A stretch of DNA of 64,000 bases from NVTR01 sp036479015 (GCA_036479015.1 JAZGFB010000047.1:186001-250000), one strand, 5' to 3'. Counted from the first letter of the stretch, positions 53,608 through 63,749 are shown. Notes: generated by a model not told the origin, from the sequence alone. Translations and numbers: made by a program.

Positions 53608-54477
53608 ATGAACACCCAAACCAAAGGCCTGCTGATCACCACGCTTGGCGTGCTTTTTATTGTACCGGATTCCCTGTTCATCCGCTTGATCCAGGCCGAC
53701 AGCCTGACCATCGTATTTTGGCGCAGCATCATTTCTGGCACAGTCATTCTGATGGCCGTGATATTTAGGCATGGCCGGGGCACAATGGGGGCGATCACCC
53801 AGACCGGAACGCCGGGCATAATCTACTCCCTGTCTATGGGCATCAGTGCTATTTTCTTCATACAAGCGGTCAGCAATACCAGTGTGGCCAATGTAGTATT
53901 TATCATTGCCACGATGCCAATTTTCGCCGCCGGCTTCAGTCGGGTGTTTCTGGGCGAGTCTATTAGCAAACGCATGATCCTGACAATTCTTGGCGTCGTT
54001 TCGGGCCTGGCCGTGATCACCTATGGAACCGGCCAAAGCCAAGGTACTGGCATGTTGGGCAACATCTATGCACTTGGTTCGGCCGCCACGTTCGCAGCGG
54101 CGCTGACAGCATCACGCAAAGCCCGCAGCGTATCGATGGTGCCGATGATCTCGGTTTCTTATATCGGAACGGCTTTGCTGGTCTGGCCCTTCACCGAAAT
54201 ATTCGCTGTCCTGCCAGATCAGTGGTGGCTGATCGGGGTGCATGGCGCAGTGATCATTGTGTTCAGTACCGCGTTTTTGTCGATCGGGCCGCGTTATATT
54301 ACTTCGGCCGAGGTGGCGCTGCTGATATTGTTGGAATCCATTCTTGCGCCATTGCTGGTCTGGGCCGTGCTCGGGGAAAACCCGGGCATATGGGTAGTGG
54401 CCGGGGGGGCAATTATTGTCGGGGTATTGCTGGTGTCCAATACGGTCGCATTGATCCGGACAAGACACCAACCGTAA
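53608..54477 (+). CDS. DMT-superfamily (EamA) transporter
   Basis: A 289-residue inner-membrane protein with ten hydrophobic helices and two EamA repeats (first with FWRSIISGTVIL, second with ASRKARSVSMVPMISVSYIG). Such carriers export or import metabolites; the substrate cannot be told. ATG at 53608 (MNTQTKGLLITTLGV) fits the family. It is convergent with rnj, with five bases between the stops. Confidence 0.87.
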   Translation: MNTQTKGLLITTLGVLFIVPDSLFIRLIQADSLTIVFWRSIISGTVILMAVIFRHGRGTMGAITQTGTPGIIYSLSMGISAIFFIQAVSNTSVANVVFIIATMPIFAAGFSRVFLGESISKRMILTILGVVSGLAVITYGTGQSQGTGMLGNIYALGSAATFAAALTASRKARSVSMVPMISVSYIGTALLVWPFTEIFAVLPDQWWLIGVHGAVIIVFSTAFLSIGPRYITSAEVALLILLESILAPLLVWAVLGENPGIWVVAGGAIIVGVLLVSNTVALIRTRHQP

Positions 54478-54482
54478 ACGCC

Positions 54483-56150
54483 CTACCCCGCCAAACGGCT
54501 GATCACCACCGAGACTTCTGGTTTTTTACCAACCTCATCCTTGGCCACCTTACGGACAACCCGGCGCAAAGCTTCTTGCAACTTATCGTCATCACGCAGG
54601 GTCTTGCGATCGCTGCGCATCAACAGCTGAGTCAGATCATTTTCAATGATCTCAACCAATGGCGCTCCGGACGCGCCGGTTTCTGGCAGGCCCATGATTT
54701 CACACCAAGCATCTCCCAGGGGGGTGTCGTTTTCCACGATCAGCGTCACCATAACATGTCCGTTCAGCGCCATGCGGATACGATCACGCACCACGCCGTC
54801 CATGGCGCCGATCTGGGTGCGCCCATCCAGATAGGTGCGCCCGGTATCGACATATTCCGCCACCTTGGGTTTGTTGCCGGACAGGTCCAGCATGACACCG
54901 TTTGGCGCGATGACCGAGGCAATGCCGCCGGCTTCGCCCAGTTTTGCATGCGCCCGCAAATGCCGGTGCTCGCCATGCATCGGGATCAGGAATTGCGGGT
55001 TGATCAACCTGTGCATAGCCTGCAGGTCAGGCCGGTTGGCATGGCCGGAGACATGGTAGGCACCCATCGTGTCATCCACCACATCCACGCCCATTTCGGA
55101 AAATGCATTGACGATGCGGGCCACGGACTTTTCGTTGCCAGGGATGGTTTTTGAGGAAAACAGCATTGTGTCGCCCTCTTTCAAGGACAGACCCAGATAT
55201 TTTCCACGGCTGAGCTGGGCAGTAGCAGCACGGCGTTCACCTTGGGAACCGGTGGCCAGTACCATCAGATTATCGCGTGGCACTTTTTTGGCGTCCTCAA
55301 CACTGATGGTGTTGGGAAAGTCTTTCAAGATGCCCACGGCCACACCAGCGCTGACCATGCGGCGCATGGCACGGCCCAACAGCACAACAGAGCGCCCGGC
55401 GGCGATACCGGCATCGGCCAGGGTTTTCACCCGGGCAATGTTGCTGGCAAACGTGGTGGCAACCACCATACCACGGGCTGATTTGACCAGTTCGGTGATG
55501 GCGGGGCCAACTGTGACCTCAGAGCGGCCCGGATCGGGGGAAAATACATTGGTTGAATCGCACACCAGAGCGCGCACGCCAGATTTACCAATCTCGGCCC
55601 AGAAATCAGGGTCATGGGCTTCACCAACACCTGGGGTTTCATCAACTTTGAAATCACCGGTATGGACGATGCGCCCCTGCGGCGTGTCAATGATCAGGGC
55701 CGAGCTTTCAGGGATGGAATGGGCCACCGGCGCAAAGCTGACCATGAACGGACCGGCGGTAACGGTTTCTGGATAGGCGGCGACGGTATGGATTTTCCTG
55801 GTGTCCAGCCCGTGTTCTTCAAATTTCAAACCCGCCAGATGGGCGGTAAAGGCGCGCGCGTAAACCGGGGCCTTGATACGTTGCCAAAGGTGGGCAACCG
55901 CGCCGATGTGATCTTCGTGCGCATGGGTGATAAAGATTGCATCGATACGCTTGGCGCGTTTTTCGATCCAGGCGATATCGGGCATGATCAGGTCAACGCC
56001 CGGGGTGGTGTCCATGTCAGGGAATGCGACGCCAAGATCGACAAGGATATAGCGTTCCTTACCTTTGGGCCCATAGCCGTAAACGTAGCAATTCATTCCA
56101 ATCTCGCCCGCGCCACCGAGGGGCAGGTAAATTAAGCGGTCATTCGCCAT
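54483..56150 (-). CDS. rnj: Ribonuclease J
   Basis: MBL-fold 5'-3' exo- and endoribonuclease for rRNA maturation and mRNA decay. The 555-residue protein has LPLGGAGEIGMNCYVYG, the metal motif ITHAHEDHIGA, further ligands in VAHSIPESSA and HTGDFKVDE, the RMMLA-like CASP region CDSTNV, and MHGEHRHLRAHA. With RNase E and D in the same window, three RNA-decay nucleases are present. Two bases separate it from coaX. Confidence 0.95.
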   Translation of the reverse strand: MANDRLIYLPLGGAGEIGMNCYVYGYGPKGKERYILVDLGVAFPDMDTTPGVDLIMPDIAWIEKRAKRIDAIFITHAHEDHIGAVAHLWQRIKAPVYARAFTAHLAGLKFEEHGLDTRKIHTVAAYPETVTAGPFMVSFAPVAHSIPESSALIIDTPQGRIVHTGDFKVDETPGVGEAHDPDFWAEIGKSGVRALVCDSTNVFSPDPGRSEVTVGPAITELVKSARGMVVATTFASNIARVKTLADAGIAAGRSVVLLGRAMRRMVSAGVAVGILKDFPNTISVEDAKKVPRDNLMVLATGSQGERRAATAQLSRGKYLGLSLKEGDTMLFSSKTIPGNEKSVARIVNAFSEMGVDVVDDTMGAYHVSGHANRPDLQAMHRLINPQFLIPMHGEHRHLRAHAKLGEAGGIASVIAPNGVMLDLSGNKPKVAEYVDTGRTYLDGRTQIGAMDGVVRDRIRMALNGHVMVTLIVENDTPLGDAWCEIMGLPETGASGAPLVEIIENDLTQLLMRSDRKTLRDDDKLQEALRRVVRKVAKDEVGKKPEVSVVISRLAG

Positions 56151-56152
56151 GG

Positions 56153-56926
56153 TCAGATATTTTCCTTGTTATACTGATGGATCACGGTCAGCCCGTGCAT
56201 CGTTAAATCGTCTTCAAGCGCGTCAAACAGGGGGTGGGCCGCTTCAAACAGCGAAGCCAGACCGCCGGTGCCGATGATCTTCATTTCTTGGCCATATTCA
56301 GCCCGGATACGGGCGCATATTTCGCGCACCAACCCAATATAACCCCAGAACACGCCCGATTGCATGCAATGCACGGTGTTGGTGCCGATCACTGCCTGGG
56401 GCTTGGTAATGTCCACATGCGGCAGTGCGGCGGCGTGAAGATGCAGGGCTTCAAGGCTTAGGTTTACGCCGGGTGCAATTGCGCCGCCTATATAGGCACC
56501 GTCATCTGCCACCACGTCAAAGGTTGTCGCGGTGCCAAAATCAACCACAATCAGGTTGCCACCGTGGCGCGCATAGGCGCCTGCCGCATTCACCAACCGG
56601 TCAGGGCCAACAGTGGTGCCCTGGTCCACGCGGGGTTGGGTGGGAAGCGCGCAATCGGGTTTGCCAACAACGTAGGGACGACAGTTAAAATAACGGTCAC
56701 ACAGCACACGCAGGTTAAAGACCACGCGGGGCACAGTGGACGAAATGATCACTTCGGTAATAGTCACATCCAGATTGTCGACCTTCAACAAAGTCGACAG
56801 CCAGACGAAATACTGGTCCGCTGTGCGCTGCCATTGGGTACTGGTGCGCCAGGTGGACAGGAATTTCTTGCCGTCCCAGATGGAAAACACGGTGTTGGTG
56901 TTACCGGTATCGATGCAGAGCAGCAT
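56153..56926 (-). CDS. coaX: Type III pantothenate kinase
   Basis: Phosphorylates pantothenate in the first step of CoA synthesis. The 257-residue protein has the ASKHA phosphate motif IDTGNTNTVFS, GPDRLVNAAGAY, and VDFGTATTFDVV. It stands in a birA-coaX-rnj series after nuoN, as in many Rhodobacterales. Confidence 0.95.
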   Translation of the reverse strand: MLLCIDTGNTNTVFSIWDGKKFLSTWRTSTQWQRTADQYFVWLSTLLKVDNLDVTITEVIISSTVPRVVFNLRVLCDRYFNCRPYVVGKPDCALPTQPRVDQGTTVGPDRLVNAAGAYARHGGNLIVVDFGTATTFDVVADDGAYIGGAIAPGVNLSLEALHLHAAALPHVDITKPQAVIGTNTVHCMQSGVFWGYIGLVREICARIRAEYGQEMKIIGTGGLASLFEAAHPLFDALEDDLTMHGLTVIHQYNKENI

Positions 56927-56934
56927 GGCGCCCC

Positions 56935-57696
56935 CTAAAAGTAGATGTCGGCGGCAGCAATAGCCTGTCGGCCCTTGGGTGTCGATAGGATCAGTTGACC
57001 GCTGGTATCAATGGCTTCAAAGGTGCCTATGATTTCAGACCTGCCGGTGCGCGCGGTGATCACCTGCCCAATACGTGCAGCGCGCGCCAGCCAGGCAGTG
57101 CGGACAGGCTCAAAGCCGAAGGTGGTGAACTGGTGTTCCCATTTGGCATAGGCCGGGGCCAATAGCGACAGGAACTCTGGTGGGGTGACCAGCGCACCAG
57201 TCTCTGACAGCAGGGCAACCGGCGGGGTTGCATCCTTCTCAACCTCGCCCAGGCCGGGGGCGGTTTTCAGATTGACGCCGATGCCGATGGCAAGGTGGCT
57301 GGTTTTGGGGCCAGATCCGATACTTTCCAGCAGGATACCCGCCAGCTTCCCACCATTGAGCAGCACATCATTAGGCCATTTCAACGCAAAACAATCACTG
57401 CGCCCACAGGCGGCGACCAGGGCATCATACAGCGCTAATGAAGCCACAAATGACCGCAATGCCACCTGCGCTGGGGGTTCTGATGGCTGCATAACATAGG
57501 TGGCAGCAAAGTTTCCGGTGGGGTCGGCCCAGGCGCGACCCCGCCTGCCCCGGCCCCGGGTTTGCTTTAGCGCCAGTATCCATTCAGGGCCAGCAAGGGT
57601 TGGGGCAATGCGCGCGGCCTCGGCATTGGTGCTGTCAACCTCGTCCAATACCTGCCGCCCAACACCATCGGGCCAGTCGGTTGGGTCAGTTAACAA
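56935..57696 (-). CDS. birA: Biotin--[acetyl-CoA-carboxylase] ligase
   Basis: Attaches biotin to BCCP of acetyl-CoA carboxylase. The protein has EVDSTNAEAARI, the biotin/AMP loop KQTRGRGRRGRAW, FALKWPNDVLLNGGKLAG and the C-terminal SH3-like domain; there is no DNA-binding domain, so it is not a repressor. The start is uncertain: the frame extends to 57750 inside nuoN, but the family begins near DPTDWPDGVGR, and a TTG at 57696, overlapping the nuoN end by 11 bases, fits best (253 residues). Confidence 0.88.
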   Translation of the reverse strand: MLTDPTDWPDGVGRQVLDEVDSTNAEAARIAPTLAGPEWILALKQTRGRGRRGRAWADPTGNFAATYVMQPSEPPAQVALRSFVASLALYDALVAACGRSDCFALKWPNDVLLNGGKLAGILLESIGSGPKTSHLAIGIGVNLKTAPGLGEVEKDATPPVALLSETGALVTPPEFLSLLAPAYAKWEHQFTTFGFEPVRTAWLARAARIGQVITARTGRSEIIGTFEAIDTSGQLILSTPKGRQAIAAADIYF

Positions 57697-59125
57697 GGGC
57701 TGCTGCGGCGTTGGCGGCAAGGGTTTCGATGCCAAACAGGTTGACCACACCGACCACCATGATTGCAGCAGACCCCATCAGGAACAGCCATTGCACCGGG
57801 GCCATCTGACCGTCGATGCTGTCGCCATCTTCGCCAAAATACATGTAGAAAATGATGCGCAGGTAATAGAACGCGCCGATAACCGATGCGATAACCCCGG
57901 CAATGGCCAACCAGGTCATGTTCGCGTCCACGGCGGCCTTTAGCACGTAGAATTTCCCAAAGAACCCCACCAGCGGCGGCACGCCTGCCAGTGAAAACAG
58001 CAACACCAACATGGCCAGCGCTTTCAGAGGTGCCTTTTTGGACAACATATTCAGTGCACCAATATCAGTGATGGGGCGGCCGTCACGCTCCATACTTAGA
58101 ATAAAGGCGAAGGTGCCAATATTCATTGTCACATAGATCGCCATATAAATCAGCATTGCCTGCACACCACCGACAGTGCCCGCGGCCAACCCCATCAGGG
58201 CGAACCCCATATGGGAAATCGATGAATATGCCATCAAGCGTTTGATGTTGCGCTGGCCAATGGCAGCAATGGCCCCCAGAAACATCGACGCTACGGACAG
58301 CAGCGCTATGATCTGGGTCCAATCGGCAGTGATACCGCCAAAGGCGTCAAACAACACCCGCGCGAACAGGCCCATGGCAGCGACCTTGGGGGCGGTTGCG
58401 AAAAACGCGGTGACCGGTGTGGGCGAGCCTTCGTAAACGTCGGGCGTCCACATGTGGAACGGTACGGCGGAAACTTTGAACGCCATGCCGGTGATCATAA
58501 ACACAAGCCCAAACAACAGCCCAAGTGAAACATTCCCTATGGTCGCAGTTTGGATAATACCAGCAAACGACGTGGTGCCCGCATAGCCGTATGTAAGCGA
58601 AGCACCGTATAGCAACAGACCCGATGACAGCGCGCCAAGCACGAAATATTTCAAGCCAGCTTCGGTCGATTTGGCGCTGTCCCGGCGTAGAGACGCCACC
58701 ACATATAGCGCCAGTGACTGCAGTTCCAGCCCCATATAAAGCGACATCAGGTCGCCCGCCGACACCATCATCATCATGCCGATACTGGCCAGCGCCAGCA
58801 AAATTGGATACTCAAAACGCAGCAATCCGGCCTTGGTCATATAGCTTTCGCTCATCAGCAATATCGCAGCCCCTGCCAGCAGGATCATCACTTTTGCAAA
58901 ACGGGCAAAAGCGTCATCCACGAACATGCCATTAAAGGCGGTATTGCTACCTTCCCCATTTAGCCCGATCCAAGCGGCCAGACCCGCCATTATGGCGGCT
59001 GTGGCCCACAGAATTTTAGGGGCGGTTTTATCCTTACCGCCATAGGCCCCAAACATCAGGGCAGCCATTGCGAATATTGCCAGTATCACCTCTGGCAGGA
59101 CGGCTGAAAAATCGGCAGATGTCAT
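57686..59125 (-). CDS. nuoN: NADH-quinone oxidoreductase subunit N
   Basis: Membrane proton-pumping subunit of complex I. The 479-residue protein has about 14 helices and the conserved YSSISHMGFALMGL loop with the broken helix, and KVSAVPFHMWTPDVYEG carrying the channel Lys. Last gene of the nuo series. Confidence 0.96.
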   Translation of the reverse strand: MTSADFSAVLPEVILAIFAMAALMFGAYGGKDKTAPKILWATAAIMAGLAAWIGLNGEGSNTAFNGMFVDDAFARFAKVMILLAGAAILLMSESYMTKAGLLRFEYPILLALASIGMMMMVSAGDLMSLYMGLELQSLALYVVASLRRDSAKSTEAGLKYFVLGALSSGLLLYGASLTYGYAGTTSFAGIIQTATIGNVSLGLLFGLVFMITGMAFKVSAVPFHMWTPDVYEGSPTPVTAFFATAPKVAAMGLFARVLFDAFGGITADWTQIIALLSVASMFLGAIAAIGQRNIKRLMAYSSISHMGFALMGLAAGTVGGVQAMLIYMAIYVTMNIGTFAFILSMERDGRPITDIGALNMLSKKAPLKALAMLVLLFSLAGVPPLVGFFGKFYVLKAAVDANMTWLAIAGVIASVIGAFYYLRIIFYMYFGEDGDSIDGQMAPVQWLFLMGSAAIMVVGVVNLFGIETLAANAAAALVN

Positions 59126-59136
59126 TTCATAAGTCC

Positions 59137-60675
59137 CTAATTATGTGCCACTTCGACCGCTACCTCAGTAGTGATCTCAGCGTGATAATTGTACAATAGC
59201 GCCTCAACCGATGGCCCGATGATGTCCGTCACCAGTGCCGGATAGACACCCAACAGCAAAGTCATGAACACCAGCGGCGCAAATATCGCCTTTTCGCGTC
59301 CAGTCATATCGGTGATGGATTTCAGGCTTTCCTTAATCAGTTCACCCATGACCACCCGGCGATACAGCCACAGCGCATAGGCAGCGGATAGGATGACACC
59401 CGACGTGGCAAACGCGGCAACCCAGGTGTTGGTCTGGAAGACCCCCACCAGCGTCAGAAATTCACCGACAAAACCAGATGTGCCCGGTAGGCCGACGTTG
59501 GCCATGGTGAAGAACATAAATATCAGCGCAAAGGCCGGCATCCGGTTCACCAACCCGCCATAGGCGGCAATCTCGCGGGTGTGCATACGGTCATAGATCA
59601 CGCCGACACACAGGAACAACGCCCCCGAAATAAAGCCGTGGCTGATCATCTGAAATATCGCGCCGTCCAGACCCTGCTGGTTGGCTGAAAAGATGCCCAT
59701 GGTCACGAAACCCATATGGGCGACCGACGAATAGGCGATCAGTTTTTTCATGTCTTCCTGCACCAGCGCCACCAATGACGTGTAGACGATGGCAATGGCG
59801 CTCATCCACAGGATGGTCGTGGCCATAACGTCCGATCCCACCGGAAACATCGGCAGCGAAAACCGCAAAAACCCGTAACCGCCCATTTTCAACAGGATCG
59901 CAGCCAGAACCACCGACCCAGCAGTCGGGGCCTGAACATGGGCATCCGGCAGCCAGGTGTGCACCGGCCACATGGGCATCTTCACAGCAAAGGACGCAAA
60001 GAACGCCAGGAACAGCAAGGTTTGCAAGCCGCCAACAATCTGGAAACCCCAGACGGACAGCGCGGAATGGCTAAACTGGTGGTTCATCAATGTCGGAATA
60101 TCAGAGGTGCCCGCATCAACAAACATAGCGACCATGGCCACCAGCATCAGAACGGACCCAAGGAAGGTGTAAAGGAAGAATTTGAACGCCGCATAGATGC
60201 GCTGTTTGCCGCCCCAGATACCGATGATCAGGAACATCGGGATCAGGCCCGCTTCAAAGAAAACATAGAACAGGATCAAGTCCAAAGCCATGAACACACC
60301 CAGCATCAGTGTTTCCAGCAACAGGAACGCAATCATGTATTCCTTGACCCGGGTTTCAACATTCCAGCAGGCGGCGATGGTCAATGGCATCAGAAAAGTG
60401 GTCAGCATAACAAACAGTACCGAAATGCCATCAACACCCATTTTGTATTGCATGCCCAACAACCAATCGGCTTGCTCGACAAACTGAAAACCGGTGTCGG
60501 TAGGATCAAACTGGGCAATCACCATCAACGACACCAAAAACGTCGCCGATGTGGCCATCAGCGCCAGCCACTTGGCATTGCGCTGTGCAGCTGCATCATC
60601 GCCACGCAAAAAGAACGCCAAGATGCCAGCGGCAACCAACGGAATAAAAGTAATAATCGACAGCAGGTTTTCCAT
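59137..60675 (-). CDS. nuoM: NADH-quinone oxidoreductase subunit M
   Basis: Antiporter-like proton-pumping subunit of complex I. The 512-residue protein has 14 helices, the channel motif KMPMWPVHTWLPDAHVQAPT, YSSVAHMGFVTMG, and the Glu of FEAGLIPMF. Shares one base with nuoL and lies 11 bp before nuoN. Confidence 0.97.
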   Translation of the reverse strand: MENLLSIITFIPLVAAGILAFFLRGDDAAAQRNAKWLALMATSATFLVSLMVIAQFDPTDTGFQFVEQADWLLGMQYKMGVDGISVLFVMLTTFLMPLTIAACWNVETRVKEYMIAFLLLETLMLGVFMALDLILFYVFFEAGLIPMFLIIGIWGGKQRIYAAFKFFLYTFLGSVLMLVAMVAMFVDAGTSDIPTLMNHQFSHSALSVWGFQIVGGLQTLLFLAFFASFAVKMPMWPVHTWLPDAHVQAPTAGSVVLAAILLKMGGYGFLRFSLPMFPVGSDVMATTILWMSAIAIVYTSLVALVQEDMKKLIAYSSVAHMGFVTMGIFSANQQGLDGAIFQMISHGFISGALFLCVGVIYDRMHTREIAAYGGLVNRMPAFALIFMFFTMANVGLPGTSGFVGEFLTLVGVFQTNTWVAAFATSGVILSAAYALWLYRRVVMGELIKESLKSITDMTGREKAIFAPLVFMTLLLGVYPALVTDIIGPSVEALLYNYHAEITTEVAVEVAHN

Positions 60676-62744
60676 CAGTGCCCCCCGCCGCTAAGCGTTA
60701 CGATGGTGATCAGAACGGTGATGCCGATGACCATGGCAAACGCATAATGGAACAGATATCCAGATTGCGCCCGCCCCGCCAGACGGGTGAAAAACGGCAC
60801 AATACCCATGGCGATGCCATTCAGCGTGCCGTCAATAATGGCACCATCGCCGCGCTTCCACAGGGCCCGACCCAGCCATTTGGCGGGGCGGATGATGGCG
60901 AAATCGTAAAGCTCGTCAAAGTACCACTTGTTCAGCAGGAACAAATAAAGCGGGCGTTGATTGGCGGCAAGACGTGCGGGCCAGTCAGGACGGCGGATAT
61001 AGAACATATACGCCGTGAACAGCCCCAGCAACATGGCGACAAACGGGGACAGCCTCACCCAGCTTGGCACATGGTGGGCGTCGTCCAATACGTGGTTGTC
61101 GGGGTGCATAAAGATCGCGCCTTTCGGGGCGGTGTGGTGTTGGGTGGGGCTGGCATGGCTGTCGGTGCCAGCCTCAGTGGCTTCGCCCCCGTGACCTGCA
61201 TCAGCAGTTTCAACATGTGCCTCAAGACCAAAGAAACTGTTCACCTTGTCATGGTCACCAAAGAACGGTGCCAGCCAGATCATACCGGCGAACACGGCAC
61301 CAAGCGCCAAAACACCAAGCGGCACCAACATTGTCAGCGGGCTTTCCTTGGCGTGATCATGGGTGTGTTGGTCACCCTTTGGCGCGCCCCAGAACGTCAT
61401 GAACATCAGCCGCCAGCTGTAAAAACTGGTGAACATCGCGGCGATGACCAGCAGCCAAAACGCATAGGATTGCCCCGATGCAAAGGCGCTTTCAATGATC
61501 GCATCCTTGGACAGGAATCCAGCAAAACCAATGGTCGTCAGCGGAATGCCAACACCGGTAATCGCCAGCGTACCGATCATCATTGCCCAGAATGTTTTCG
61601 GGATCTTGTGACGTAAACCACCATAATTGCGCATGTCCTGTTCATGGTGCATCGCGGTGATCACCGACCCCGCCCCCAAAAACAACATCGCCTTGAAAAA
61701 CGCGTGGGTGAACAGATGGAACATAGCCACCGAATAAACCCCGACACCGGCGGCCACGAACATATAGCCAAGCTGGGAACAGGTCGAATAGGCGATGACG
61801 CGCTTAATATCGTTTTGCACCAGGCCAACAGTGGCGGCAAAAAACGCGGTAAAGGCACCAATGGCGACGACAAACAGCTTCGCCTCTGGTGCAAATTCAA
61901 ACAGCGGCGACATCCGGCAAACCAGGAACACACCAGCCGTGACCATGGTTGCCGCATGGATCAGCGCCGAAACCGGTGTCGGCCCTTCCATCGCGTCGGG
62001 CAGCCAGGTGTGCAGGAACAGCTGCGCCGATTTGCCCATGGCACCGATGAACAACAGCACGGCCAACAGATTGGCGGCGTTCCAGTCGGCCCAAAGAAAA
62101 CGGATTTGGGTTTCAGCCAGTTGCGGCGCGGCGGCAAAAATGTCGTCCAGCCGGATGCTGTCCACCAGCAGGAACAACCCGAATATGCCCAAAGCAAAGC
62201 CAAAATCACCAACCCGGTTAACCACAAACGCTTTGATGGCGGCGGCATTGGCGCTTGGCTTTTTGTAGTAAAACCCGATCAGCAGGTAAGACGCAACGCC
62301 CACCCCTTCCCAACCGAAAAACATCTGCACCAGATTGTCGGCGGTCACCAACATCAGCATGGCAAAGGTGAAAAACGATAGATAGGCAAAGAACCGTGGC
62401 CGGTAACTGACACCTTCACCAAAGTGATCGTCATGGGCCATATAGCCAATGGAATATAGGTGAACAAGCGATGACACCGTGGTGATCACCACCAGCATTA
62501 TCGCCGTTAACCGGTCCAAACGGATGCCCCAGTCGGTGGACAAGCTGCCGCTTTCGATCCAGCGCAGGATCTGAATATGCTGGGTCTCACCATCAAAGGT
62601 CAGGAAAATAATCCAGCTTAGGATCGCCGACAGGAACAACAGACCGGTGGTCAGGTATTGCGCACCTTTGTCGCCAATAATGCGCCAACCGAAACCGGCA
62701 ACAAGTGCGGCAATCAGGGGGGCAAATAACAGGGTGGTTTCCAT
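60675..62744 (-). CDS. nuoL: NADH-quinone oxidoreductase subunit L
   Basis: Largest antiporter-like subunit of complex I, with the long lateral helix. The 689-residue protein has VLLFIGAMGKSAQLFLHTWLPDAMEGPTPVS, the YSTCSQLGYMFVA loop, and the C-terminal lateral-helix region. A His/Asp/Gly-rich loop (about 510-560, GHGGEATEAGTDSHASPTQ) is inserted near the C-terminal part. Confidence 0.97.
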   Translation of the reverse strand: METTLLFAPLIAALVAGFGWRIIGDKGAQYLTTGLLFLSAILSWIIFLTFDGETQHIQILRWIESGSLSTDWGIRLDRLTAIMLVVITTVSSLVHLYSIGYMAHDDHFGEGVSYRPRFFAYLSFFTFAMLMLVTADNLVQMFFGWEGVGVASYLLIGFYYKKPSANAAAIKAFVVNRVGDFGFALGIFGLFLLVDSIRLDDIFAAAPQLAETQIRFLWADWNAANLLAVLLFIGAMGKSAQLFLHTWLPDAMEGPTPVSALIHAATMVTAGVFLVCRMSPLFEFAPEAKLFVVAIGAFTAFFAATVGLVQNDIKRVIAYSTCSQLGYMFVAAGVGVYSVAMFHLFTHAFFKAMLFLGAGSVITAMHHEQDMRNYGGLRHKIPKTFWAMMIGTLAITGVGIPLTTIGFAGFLSKDAIIESAFASGQSYAFWLLVIAAMFTSFYSWRLMFMTFWGAPKGDQHTHDHAKESPLTMLVPLGVLALGAVFAGMIWLAPFFGDHDKVNSFFGLEAHVETADAGHGGEATEAGTDSHASPTQHHTAPKGAIFMHPDNHVLDDAHHVPSWVRLSPFVAMLLGLFTAYMFYIRRPDWPARLAANQRPLYLFLLNKWYFDELYDFAIIRPAKWLGRALWKRGDGAIIDGTLNGIAMGIVPFFTRLAGRAQSGYLFHYAFAMVIGITVLITIVTLSGGGH

Positions 62745-62753
62745 AGTGTGCCC

Positions 62754-63059
62754 TTAACCTTTCATCACGTTGACGTCTTCAACGTCGATGGTGCCGCGGT
62801 TGCGGAAAAAACCGACCAGAATGGCCAGGCCAATGGCGGCTTCAGCAGCAGCCACGGTCAGGATAAACAGGGTGAAAACCTGCCCAGTCAAATCGCCCAG
62901 ATGCGCCGAAAACGCCACCAGGTTAATATTGACGGCCAGCAGCATTAGCTCCACCGACATCAATATGATGATGACGTTCTTGCGGTTCAAAAACAGACCG
63001 AAAATGCCGATCACAAACAACGCGGCGGCCACGGTAAGGTAGTGTTCAAGTCCGACCAT
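62754..63059 (-). CDS. nuoK: NADH-quinone oxidoreductase subunit K
   Basis: Small membrane subunit of complex I (101 residues, three helices) with the two conserved glutamates in MSVELMLLAVN and VAAAEAAIGLA. ATG at 63059 chosen over a TTG two codons earlier. Nine bases separate it from nuoL. Confidence 0.97.
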   Translation of the reverse strand: MVGLEHYLTVAAALFVIGIFGLFLNRKNVIIILMSVELMLLAVNINLVAFSAHLGDLTGQVFTLFILTVAAAEAAIGLAILVGFFRNRGTIDVEDVNVMKG

Positions 63060-63086
63060 TTTCAACCTGCCCTATATGTTCAGCCA

Positions 63087-63131
63087 CGAAATCTTCAAAA
63101 GATTTCGCACCGATTTTTTTTGAAAAAATCG
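63087..63131. repeat. Two adjacent hairpins between nuoJ and nuoK
   Basis: Two 9-bp perfect stems with 3-nt loops lie next to each other: CGAAATCTT-CAA-AAGATTTCG (63087-63107) and CGATTTTTT-TTG-AAAAAATCG (63111-63131). The second resembles the first hairpin of the intergenic repeats at 9738 and 27300. It lies within the nuo operon and could set mRNA stability or translation between nuoJ and nuoK. Confidence 0.75.
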
Positions 63132-63134
63132 CGC

Positions 63135-63749
63135 TCATAACCCCTGCCCCGGTTTCACGTCCACCAGCTCAAGCGCTTTGTCAGGATCACGGTGCATCTG
63201 GGCCATGACGTTCTGGCGTTTCACATCCGGGCGATGGCGCAGGGTCAACACAATCGCACCGATCATCGCCACCAGCAGGATCAGCCCGGCCAATTGAAAC
63301 AGCAGGATGTAATCATCATAGATCAACGCGCCCAAAGCAGCGGTGTTGTGCACTTCGTTCAAGTCCGGCGTCACCGCGGTACGCAGGCTTAGAGCCTGGT
63401 CAGAAACCTGCCAAACCCCGATGGCCAGCCCCAGCTGTATCAGGATCACAATTCCAAGCAGCAAGGCTATGGGCACATATTTGGCCATGCCACCGCGCAA
63501 TTCGGCAAAATCAACGTCCAGCATCATGGTGACGAACATGAACAGCACAGCAACCGCGCCCACATAGACAATGATCAGCAACATGGCGACAAATTCAGCC
63601 CCCAGCAGCACGAACAGCCCTGCCGACGAAATAAACGTCAGGATCAGCCACAGTACGGAATGCACCGGGTTCTTGGAAACCACAGTTAACAGCCCCCCGG
63701 CCACAACCGAAATGGCAAACAGGTAAAAGGCAAAATCAACGACGCTCAT
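63135..63749 (-). CDS. nuoJ: NADH-quinone oxidoreductase subunit J
   Basis: Membrane subunit of complex I (204 residues, five helices) with NPVHSVLWLILTFISSAGLF, LLIIVYVGAVAVLFMFVTMM, and a longer C-terminal tail (HRPDVKRQNVMAQMHRDPDK) as in Rhodobacterales. Its ATG overlaps the stop of a tiny upstream ORF. Confidence 0.97.
   Translation of the reverse strand: MSVVDFAFYLFAISVVAGGLLTVVSKNPVHSVLWLILTFISSAGLFVLLGAEFVAMLLIIVYVGAVAVLFMFVTMMLDVDFAELRGGMAKYVPIALLLGIVILIQLGLAIGVWQVSDQALSLRTAVTPDLNEVHNTAALGALIYDDYILLFQLAGLILLVAMIGAIVLTLRHRPDVKRQNVMAQMHRDPDKALELVDVKPGQGL

Noticed and set aside
54222..55154. A 310-codon rightward frame opposite rnj
   Set aside because: It lies antisense to conserved RNase J motifs, begins inside the DMT transporter gene, and its translation shows no family features.
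60678..62381. Long rightward frames (312 and 245 codons) opposite nuoL
   Set aside because: Antisense to a highly conserved complex I subunit; composition is that of a shadow frame rich in His, Gln and Arg.
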